Shown piece after piece: positions 7,297-12,046 of a stretch of DNA of 12,046 bases. Within the stretch, counting starts at the first letter, position 1, and the number at the start of each line of letters is the position of its first letter. A program made the translations under genes and the position numbers. The DNA comes from Desulfobulbaceae bacterium UBA2213 (GTDB taxonomy: Bacteria > Desulfobacterota > Desulfobulbia > Desulfobulbales > Desulfocapsaceae), in contig DCUN01000009.1 in assembly GCA_002327225.1 (NCBI GenBank), positions 7,251 to 19,296 of the forward strand, written 5' to 3'. Below the pieces are notes generated by a model, which saw nothing but the letters and a program-made list of their open reading frames with translations, was not told the origin of the DNA and did no database searches.

Positions 7297-7339
7297 AACA
7301 AAAAAGCCGCCAGCATCCTGCTCTAACGACTTTTTTGTT
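7297..7339 (-). terminator. Strong intrinsic terminator of aroG
   Basis: Read on the - strand, 17-base arms (7339-7323 and 7313-7297) pair fully, with three G-U pairs, around a 9-base loop. They are A-rich on the 5' side and T-rich on the 3' side, and the run TTTTTTGTTTTTT follows. It starts about 20 bases after the aroG stop. The symmetry and T-run on the other strand mean it could also work for + strand transcription. Confidence 0.8.
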
Positions 7340-7359
7340 CTGAAGAAAAATCTCTCGAC

Positions 7360-8709
7360 TCAGCTTCTCATCATCTCGGCAATTTGAAAGGCAACCTCCA
7401 GACTCTGTTCCGCGTTCAAGCGAGGATCACAGGTGGTCAGGTAGTTATTGGCAAGCTCGGTATCAATGATATTGCGGGCGCCGCCGGTGCACTCGGTCAC
7501 ATTCTCTCCGGTCATCTCCAGATGGATACCGCCGGGGATGGTGCCCTCGGCCCAGTGGATCTCAAAAAAGCAGGTGATCTCAGAGAGGATATCGTTGAAA
7601 TTCCTGGTCTTGTGGCCTGATGCTGCCGTATAGGTGTTGGCATGCATGGGGTCGCAGCTCCACACTATATTAAAACCTTCTTTTTTCACCTCACGAAGCA
7701 GGGGAGGCAGAACTTTTTCAATCTTCTTCATCCCCAGACGGGTGATGAGTGTCAACCGGCCCGCCTCATTCTCAGGGTTCAGGGTCTCGATCAGCCGCTT
7801 GACGTTCTCAAGATCATAGTCAGGACCGATCTTGACCCCGATGGGGTTGAGGACACCGCGCAGAAACTCCACATGGGCGCCATCGATCTGGCGGGTGCGC
7901 TCGCCAATCCACAGCATATGAGCGGAGCAGTCATACCAGCCACCGCTCGTTGAATCCTCACGGGTCAAGGCTTCTTCATAACCAAGAAGCAGGGCCTCGT
8001 GCGAGGTAAAAAAACTGGCCTCTTTGATCTGCGGGATATCAGTAGGAATACCAATAGTTTCCATAAACTTGATAGCCTGACTGATATGTTTGGCCAGACG
8101 CTCATAAGAGCGACCCATAGGCGACTGCACTACAAATTCCTGGTTCCAGGCATGAACGCGGTTCAGAGCGGCAAATCCACCACTGGTATAGGCACGCAGG
8201 AGATTCAAGGTAGCGGCAGCCATATTATATCCCTGCAGCATCCGGTTGGGGTCAGGGATACGGGCGGCGGCAATCGGCTCCGAACTGTTGACCATGTCGC
8301 CCCGATAAGAGGAAAGCTCGACGCCATTGACCATTTCCGTATCGGCTGAACGCGGCTTGGCAAACTGCCCGGCTATTCGGCCAAGCTTGATGACAGGTTT
8401 GCCGCCGGCATAGGTCAAAACAACGGCCATCTGCAAAAGCACCTTCAAGGTCTCTCTGATCTTAGGGGCCGTAACCTGGGAAAAATCTTCCGAACAGTCT
8501 CCGCCCTGAAGGAGAAAAGCATCGCCCACCACGGCCTTGGCCAGCATCGCCTTCAAGTCACGGATCTCACCGGCAAAAACCAACGGAGGCAGATGAGCAA
8601 GATTTGCCAGGACCTTGTCATGCACATCCTGGTCCGGCCATTTTGGCTGCTGCAGGGCAGTAAAATTGTGCCAGCTCGATTTCGTCCATTTTTTCTGTGC
8701 TGTTACCAT
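7360..8709 (-). CDS. aroG: Class II 3-deoxy-7-phosphoheptulonate (DAHP) synthase
   Basis: First enzyme of the shikimate pathway: condenses phosphoenolpyruvate and erythrose 4-phosphate in the cytoplasm. The 449-residue length and sequence fit the class II (plant/Mycobacterium) type, not E. coli AroF/G/H. Landmarks: SSWHNFTALQQPKWPD near the N-terminus, LLQGGDCSEDF with metal ligand C72, KPVIKLGRIAGQFAKPRS, SHEALLLGYEEALTR, CDPMHANT (H356), HLEMTGENVTEC (E398) and TCDPRLN (D428). These four match the Cys/His/Glu/Asp metal site described for the Mycobacterium tuberculosis enzyme. AAGGA at 8716-8720 lies six bases before the ATG. The gene is monocistronic: it has its own promoter and a terminator. 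The leader holds a 26-bp inverted repeat and a possible leader peptide. The symbol follows the mycobacterial name. Confidence 0.96.
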   Translation of the reverse strand: MVTAQKKWTKSSWHNFTALQQPKWPDQDVHDKVLANLAHLPPLVFAGEIRDLKAMLAKAVVGDAFLLQGGDCSEDFSQVTAPKIRETLKVLLQMAVVLTYAGGKPVIKLGRIAGQFAKPRSADTEMVNGVELSSYRGDMVNSSEPIAAARIPDPNRMLQGYNMAAATLNLLRAYTSGGFAALNRVHAWNQEFVVQSPMGRSYERLAKHISQAIKFMETIGIPTDIPQIKEASFFTSHEALLLGYEEALTREDSTSGGWYDCSAHMLWIGERTRQIDGAHVEFLRGVLNPIGVKIGPDYDLENVKRLIETLNPENEAGRLTLITRLGMKKIEKVLPPLLREVKKEGFNIVWSCDPMHANTYTAASGHKTRNFNDILSEITCFFEIHWAEGTIPGGIHLEMTGENVTECTGGARNIIDTELANNYLTTCDPRLNAEQSLEVAFQIAEMMRS

Positions 8710-8718
8710 GATTGTTCC

Positions 8719-8751
8719 TTACGATTCAATAGCAAAAAATATTTTTTTCAT
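8719..8751 (-). CDS. Possible aroG leader peptide (MKKIFFAIES)
   Basis: A 10-codon frame begins two bases after the 26-bp inverted repeat on the aroG strand. It contains two consecutive Phe codons (TTT TTT). Its TAA stop (8719-8721) overlaps the AAGGA ribosome site of aroG. Its own Shine-Dalgarno is weak (GAGCG). Tandem Phe codons before a DAHP synthase gene would suit translational attenuation, but an A/T-rich stretch can give this by chance. Confidence 0.3.
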   Translation of the reverse strand: MKKIFFAIES

Positions 8752-8753
8752 CC

Positions 8754-8815
8754 ACGCTCGTTCATAGACTCAGCATAGACTCACCCTATTCTATGCTGAG
8801 TCTATGAACGAGCGT
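8754..8815. repeat. Perfect 26-bp inverted repeat with 10-base loop in the aroG leader
   Basis: Arms at 8754-8779 and 8790-8815 are exact reverse complements around the loop CTCACCCTAT. The left arm and loop also hold a direct repeat, CATAGACTCA twice, 11 bases apart. It lies between the proposed aroG promoter and the start codon, so it should be transcribed as a long RNA stem. No T-run follows directly on either strand (GGATGAAAAAAA on the aroG strand, ACTTTTCTT on the other), so it is not a classical terminator. Confidence 0.9.
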
Positions 8816-8843
8816 ACTTTTCTTATCAGTCATAAACGTTATT

Positions 8844-8871
8844 ACTTTACCACGAACCCCTTCATTGTCAA
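8844..8871 (-). promoter_or_regulatory. Sigma70-like promoter of aroG
   Basis: On the - strand a consensus TTGACA (8871-8866) is followed after 16 bases by TAAAGT (8849-8844). Transcription would start near 8837, giving an untranslated leader of about 128 bases that contains the inverted repeat and the possible leader peptide. Confidence 0.55.
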
Positions 8872-9227
8872 ACAGTTACAATTTTACCCTTATAACAACC
8901 CGCGAGCTGCCCCTTTTTCAAGATAAGATAAAGTTCTTACATTCCTCGAGCATACCTTCGAAGCAGAAATGAATGGAGTTCGTATCGATATAGAGGGCAC
9001 GCTTGATACGCCTCCCCCATGGCGATTGATTGGTAAGAATTGAGATGATGAAAATGCATTGCATGGGAACGGTTCAAGCCCCTTGCTATTGGGCATCCAC
9101 CTGCTGTATTATGATACAGTCTCCACTCTCAAGGGTCCTTCACCCCTTTTTCCGGACCAATACTCACCAGCTTTTCATCAAATTTTTCGGCAAATGGCCT
9201 CGGCTGTCTGCCAGAGAGCAAAGAACC
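8872..9227. other. Divergent intergenic region between aroG and the pagL-like gene
   Basis: Together with the aroG leader this makes about 520 bases without a convincing gene. In 8872-9080 I see no feature I can support. The part 9081-9227 holds a possible promoter and a LexA-like box for the + strand gene (listed separately) and a leader of about 110 bases. Reading frames here, including an upstream extension of the next gene, have no homology-like content. Confidence 0.5.
9083..9119 (+). promoter_or_regulatory. Possible promoter with LexA-like palindrome upstream of the pagL-like gene
   Basis: TTGCTA (9083-9088), an 18-base spacer and TATTAT (9107-9112) form a weak promoter. A perfect inverted repeat CTGTAT-TATG-ATACAG (9104-9119) overlaps the -10 box. 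It fits the E. coli-type SOS box pattern CTGT-N8-ACAG with an AT-rich centre. A repressor bound here would block the promoter. LexA boxes differ between deltaproteobacterial groups, so the assignment is tentative. Confidence 0.35.
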
Positions 9228-9851
9228 ATGAGAACAGATCAACCCGTTTGGGGAAAAATTCCCGTTGGCAGACATACCACCTTCTTGTTTTTCTTCTTTT
9301 TCCTGCTTGTGAGTTCTGCCTTCCGCCCTGCTACTGCTGACGCCACCTTCATTGATACGTCAAAAGACAGTTGGGGTATGCTGGGCGGCTATGGTCAGAG
9401 TTTTCCCGGTTGGGGTCTGACCACCCAACGGGTCGAGACCATTGACCTTGTCCCGCGTTACAATCATCTCATCTTTGACGACATCGGTTCAGGATGGTAT
9501 CGCGGCTTTCACTCCATCCTGCTGGAAGTTCCCCTTCATCTTGTCGTCAGTCCCGATGTCTCCAGCATGATCGGGATGAATTTTCTGGCCTGTTATACCT
9601 TTACAGCCGATCAGGAAATGCGTCCCTATCTGTTTGGCGGCGGTGGCCCTGTCTACAGCTTCGCTGATATTCCCGGAATGGAAGCCGAGCTGAACGGTAA
9701 TTATCAGTTCGGAATCGGGCTTGAATATGCAACAAGCCAGAGCCACAACCTTCTGCTTGAACTGCGCTACCACCACATCTCAAATGGAGGCAGCAAGGAG
9801 CCCAATGACCCTCTGAACTCCGCTAAACTGCTTATCGGCGTCACCTTTTAA
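9228..9851 (+). CDS. PagL-like lipid A 3-O-deacylase / acyloxyacyl hydrolase family outer membrane protein
   Basis: A 207-residue secreted beta-barrel-like protein. PagL enzymes remove the 3-O acyl chain from lipid A in the outer membrane. A signal peptide is visible: basic N-terminus, hydrophobic core TFLFFFFFLLVSS (residues ~18-30) and probable cleavage after ATADA (~39). The catalytic signature is RYHHISNGGSKEPNDPLNS, with H183 and S185 in the HxSN motif. The last residue is Phe, as usual for outer membrane barrels. Several alternating strands are visible, e.g. RPYLFGGGGPVY and GIGLEYATSQSHNLLLELRY. ATG 9228 is chosen because it starts the signal peptide; an upstream start at 9030 would bury it. 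The ribosome site is weak. yaaA starts 23 bases after the stop, so the two are probably co-transcribed. Confidence 0.8.
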   Translation: MRTDQPVWGKIPVGRHTTFLFFFFFLLVSSAFRPATADATFIDTSKDSWGMLGGYGQSFPGWGLTTQRVETIDLVPRYNHLIFDDIGSGWYRGFHSILLEVPLHLVVSPDVSSMIGMNFLACYTFTADQEMRPYLFGGGGPVYSFADIPGMEAELNGNYQFGIGLEYATSQSHNLLLELRYHHISNGGSKEPNDPLNSAKLLIGVTF

Positions 9852-9874
9852 CTGGCGGAGAGCAGAAAAACCTC

Positions 9875-10657
9875 ATGATCATTACGCTGTCTCCCTCAAA
9901 AGGGCAGGACTTTGAAACGCCCACACCTTCAAGCATCTATACTTTTCCTGACCAGCTCGAACACTCACAAGTCCTTATCAATGAAGCCAGAAAGCTTGAC
10001 ACAAAATATATTTGCGCCCTGATGGATGTCAGTGAAAATATTGCTATTTTAACTCTTCAACGCTTTAAGCAATGGCATATCCCGTTTACTGCCGCAAATG
10101 CAAAAGCTGCTCTCTTTGCATTTACAGGTGATGTCTATGCGGCCATTGAAAAAGAAAAATACGATGAGAACGATCTGGCCTATGCCCAGGATCACCTGCG
10201 TATTCTTTCCGGGCTTTATGGCATACTGCGCCCGCTGGATTTAATCCAGCCGTACCGACTGGAGATGAAAACCAGATTAGAAAATCTGCGAGGGGACAAC
10301 CTGTATCAGTTTTGGGGTGATCGGATCACCAAAAAACTCACTGAGCTGCTGAAAGAGCAGACTGAACAGATCTTAGTCAACCTGGCCTCAAATGAGTATT
10401 TCAAGTCTGTTCAACCAAAAATCCTCAATGGCAGAATACTCACTATCCATTTCAAAGAAAGTAAAGAGGGTAAAAATAGAGTAATAGCACTATTTGCGAA
10501 AAGAGCCCGCGGCATGATGACAGACTTTATCCTGAGAAACCGAATAGAGCATGCTGAAGATATTAAGGACTTCGGTACAGGTGGATATCAATATTCCGCC
10601 AAGGAATCGACTGAAAATACTTGGATTTTCACCCGGCCACAGCCTGCTAAAAAGTAA
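9875..10657 (+). CDS. yaaA: YaaA family peroxide stress protein (DUF328/UPF0246)
   Basis: A 260-residue cytoplasmic protein. E. coli YaaA limits free iron and so Fenton damage during H2O2 stress; DNA binding by the family has been reported. Family features: the N-terminal MIITLSPSKGQDF, FTGDVYAAI, LRILSGLYGILRPLDLIQPYRLEM (a strong signature), NLYQFWGDRIT, NLASNEYFKSV and the C-terminal ARGMMTDFILRNRI with DFGTGGYQY. Length matches the family (~258 aa). Start is ATG 9875, with GGAGAG about a dozen bases upstream. Base use differs from its neighbours: for example only 20 of 60 bases in 10021-10080 and 19 of 60 in 10441-10500 are G or C, which may mark a different origin. A role against oxidants would fit an anaerobe meeting oxygen. 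Confidence 0.95.
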   Translation: MIITLSPSKGQDFETPTPSSIYTFPDQLEHSQVLINEARKLDTKYICALMDVSENIAILTLQRFKQWHIPFTAANAKAALFAFTGDVYAAIEKEKYDENDLAYAQDHLRILSGLYGILRPLDLIQPYRLEMKTRLENLRGDNLYQFWGDRITKKLTELLKEQTEQILVNLASNEYFKSVQPKILNGRILTIHFKESKEGKNRVIALFAKRARGMMTDFILRNRIEHAEDIKDFGTGGYQYSAKESTENTWIFTRPQPAKK

Positions 10658-10854
10658 CGTTCCTCTCTTTGGGGGGAAAGATTCAAGGAGCACGAACACC
10701 GTACTCTATCCCCGGTTACCCGCCGCTTGGCCGGATCAGCCCCGAAGATTCACCGTTTACAATGCAACAGAGCGGTTTCTGGTGGAATAATCACCAGTCA
10801 AGGAGATTGGATGGTGGAAAGAAGGATTTAACTTGGGAGACGGAAAGGACTTAG

Positions 10855-10894
10855 ATAACAGCGCCCCGGCAAATATGTACCGGGGCGCTGTTAT
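10855..10894. terminator. 15-bp GC-rich hairpin between convergent genes
   Basis: Arms ATAACAGCGCCCCGG (10855-10869) and its exact reverse complement (10880-10894) enclose a 10-base loop. It lies between two convergent genes, which suggests a shared bidirectional terminator. There is no T-run on either side, so it is not a textbook intrinsic terminator. Confidence 0.5.
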
Positions 10895-10923
10895 GTAGCT
10901 GCGGATAACATTAGAGCGTAAAG

Positions 10924-10947
10924 CGGAACAGCGGTCGTTTTGTTCCG
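10924..10947 (-). terminator. Small hairpin downstream of the cytochrome gene
   Basis: Seven-base arms CGGAACA / TGTTCCG with a 10-base loop start 20 bases past the stop of the - strand cytochrome gene. On that strand CTTTA follows. It is a weak terminator candidate and may act with the larger hairpin beyond it. Confidence 0.3.
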
Positions 10948-10966
10948 GAATCTGGACGCCCCATTT

Positions 10967-11761
10967 TTATTTCTTGGCCATGGGCGGAGTGGGAACATCG
11001 TCACCGTGGCATTCCATGCAGTTCATCTGGGCGGAGATGCCGTACTCCTTGACCGGCTTATGCGTGGCTGTCGGCTTATACTTACCGTCTTTCCAGTCAT
11101 TGAGCAGTTCAACAAGACGGAAGGCGACACTGGCTGCAACCCGTGCACACCTGTCTTTCCGCTCCGGGCTGCCAATGGGGAAACCCGAGGCCTTCATCCA
11201 TTTGCCAACAGAGACGTGACACAGGGGGGAGTCGGATGTGGTCCTGACAAGCTTGGTGGTGATTTTGGGGGTTTGGGGGACAAAAATCGGCATGGATGCC
11301 TCGGAATACCACTGGAATATATCCTCACTGATTTCATGTCCTTGTGTGCCTCCGGCAATTCTCGGTCCAATGATAAGATTGGCAACGATGGCCGCACCGG
11401 CATTGGAACCACAAGTCATGCCCCACCCCACCATACCACCTTCAAGAAAGACAAAAGAATCCACGGGAAAAGAGGTATAAGGCCCACCGATCTTTTCTCG
11501 TAATTGGCTGAAAACACTGCTGATTACTGCCGCACCACAAAAAACCCGATACCATTCTGCGTACGCAAGCTCTGCGGTCTTGGCAGGATCGAGTTTTTCA
11601 TAGCTCCATGGCCATTTTTCAGTCGATCCACCTACGGCGTGGGCAGAGCTCAGCAACCCGCTAAGGTGAGTAAGAGCGGTTCCTGCAGCAAGTACCCCTG
11701 CGGTGCCGATCATCATCTGACGGCGGGACAGGCTATGACAGGTGTTGTCCGATTTTTCCAT
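10967..11761 (-). CDS. Split-Soret cytochrome c-like / C_GCAxxG_C_C family protein with Tat signal
   Basis: A 264-residue exported redox protein. The N-terminus is a twin-arginine signal (SRRQMMIGTAGVLAAG, R13-R14) with likely cleavage after SSAHA (~42), so it should be folded in the cytoplasm and exported to the periplasm. The body has the scattered cysteines of the C_GCAxxG_C_C/split-Soret family: C75 (FCGAAV), C117 (MTCGSNAGAA), C181 (LCHVSV) and C205 (DRCARVAA). A single haem c site CMECH (C248, C251, H252) lies near the C-terminus. Split-Soret cytochrome of Desulfovibrio desulfuricans is, as I recall, a dihaem protein, so one CxxCH is notable. The start at 11761 is set by a strong GGAGG (11771-11775) nine bases upstream. 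The redox partner is unknown; electron transfer in a sulfate reducer is the usual suggestion. Confidence 0.82.
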   Translation of the reverse strand: MEKSDNTCHSLSRRQMMIGTAGVLAAGTALTHLSGLLSSAHAVGGSTEKWPWSYEKLDPAKTAELAYAEWYRVFCGAAVISSVFSQLREKIGGPYTSFPVDSFVFLEGGMVGWGMTCGSNAGAAIVANLIIGPRIAGGTQGHEISEDIFQWYSEASMPIFVPQTPKITTKLVRTTSDSPLCHVSVGKWMKASGFPIGSPERKDRCARVAASVAFRLVELLNDWKDGKYKPTATHKPVKEYGISAQMNCMECHGDDVPTPPMAKK

Positions 11762-11848
11762 AACGTCTTTCCTCCACATACTGTTTGTACGATTATTGAC
11801 CAAGCCAACGAATCAGGTTCGGCCGCCTTCAATCAAGCCTCATTAACA

Positions 11849-11854
11849 ATTATA
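11849..11854 (-). promoter_or_regulatory. -10 box upstream of the cytochrome gene
   Basis: A consensus TATAAT on the - strand (11854-11849), about 90 bases before the start codon. No good -35 hexamer is visible at the right spacing, so an activator may be needed. The palindrome at 11883-11899 lies in the right place to hold one. Confidence 0.4.
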
Positions 11855-11882
11855 AAGTAACCGAAAGAAATATATACCACAA

Positions 11883-11899
11883 TGTGGCATATTGCCGCA
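11883..11899. promoter_or_regulatory. Palindromic candidate operator upstream of the cytochrome gene
   Basis: TGTGGCA-TAT-TGCCGCA is a 7+3+7 inverted repeat with one T-G pair, centred about 49 bases upstream of the transcription start expected from the TATAAT box. I do not recognise a specific regulator. It does not have the spacing of a sigma54 promoter. A second, shorter palindrome (ATGATATCAT) lies at 11911-11920. Confidence 0.35.
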
Positions 11900-12046
11900 T
11901 CTCTTGAAACATGATATCATTTATTTTGACAGTTCCCTGACCAAGGAGCTTCCCGTATAGATTCTTATTTCTGGAAACATAAAATTTTGAAATTCAATTT
12001 TGGGAGTCGGAAATTACTAATGTACCTGAATTGCGACCGGATTTGG

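Larger units (their letters stand above)
10658..10966. other. Convergent intergenic region between yaaA and the cytochrome gene
   Basis: About 309 bases with no supported gene. It holds a short frame from a TTG at 10669 to TAG at 10854 (61 codons) without a recognisable family or ribosome site. The frame ends exactly where a 15-bp GC-rich hairpin begins. A second small hairpin lies at 10924-10947. Confidence 0.5.

Noticed and set aside
8754..8815. 26-bp inverted repeat as a simple rho-independent terminator or insertion sequence end pair
   Set aside because: No T-run adjoins either arm, and I see no target-site duplication or transposase.
8789..8833. Short frame in the aroG leader starting MTDKKSTL
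   Set aside because: It would begin about four bases after the predicted transcription start, has no ribosome site and no aromatic codons.
9030..9227. Longer N-terminus for the PagL-like protein
   Set aside because: It would place 66 unrelated residues before a clear signal peptide; ATG 9228 fits an exported protein.
11883..11899. Sigma54 promoter (GG-N10-GC) in the region upstream of the cytochrome gene
   Set aside because: The GG and GC are nine bases apart on one strand and do not fit on the other.
12020..12046. ATG near the window end opening a frame (MYLNCDRIW) with GGGAG upstream
   Set aside because: Only nine codons are visible and the spacing from GGGAG is long, so a gene cannot be supported.

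Overview
The window looks like a chromosomal segment of an anaerobic, sulfate-reducer-like bacterium, most plausibly a Desulfobulbales-type member of the Desulfobacterota. That placement is an inference from gene content: a split-Soret-type cytochrome with a Tat signal, a class II DAHP synthase, an oxygen-type protoporphyrinogen oxidase, and YaiL-, SrkA- and YaaA-like proteins that resemble their proteobacterial counterparts. I see no rRNA, tRNA, CRISPR array, transposase or phage gene.

Left part (1-4912, + strand): the 3' end of a protoporphyrinogen oxidase gene, then a very large gene (about 1072 codons) joining a PqqD-like domain, a radical SAM domain, a complete ArsM-type arsenite methyltransferase domain with its three diagnostic cysteines, a cysteine-rich zinc-ribbon-like stretch and a C-terminal DUF5714-like domain. 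A DUF2058 (YaiL-like) gene follows 17 bases downstream with a clear Shine-Dalgarno. A 40-codon gene for a His-rich, single-pass membrane microprotein comes next and ends before a hairpin terminator. A GntR/FadR-type operator palindrome overlaps a -10 box just before the preferred start of the fusion gene.

Middle part (5001-7198): rnhA (RNase HI with an N-terminal hybrid-binding domain) and srkA (YihE-type stress kinase) overlap by ATGA and form an operon. A convergent ArsR-family repressor gene with the As(III)-type CVC motif follows on the - strand. It has no ars operon beside it, but the ArsM fusion lies about 2.8 kb away, so a regulatory link is possible though not shown.

Right part (7297-12046): aroG (class II DAHP synthase, - strand) has a strong terminator, a good sigma70-like promoter and a leader holding a perfect 26-bp inverted repeat followed by a possible 10-residue leader peptide with tandem Phe codons. 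Beyond it, on the + strand, a PagL-like lipid A deacylase gene (with a LexA-like box upstream) and an AT-rich yaaA gene probably form a short operon. Last comes a convergent split-Soret/C_GCAxxG_C_C-type cytochrome gene on the - strand with a single CxxCH. A 15-bp GC-rich hairpin separates yaaA from it.

The strongest candidate for something undescribed is the radical SAM-ArsM-DUF5714 fusion. It could be a one-polypeptide arsenic (or other metalloid) modifying enzyme that combines methylation with radical chemistry. The aroG leader structure is the best regulatory candidate.
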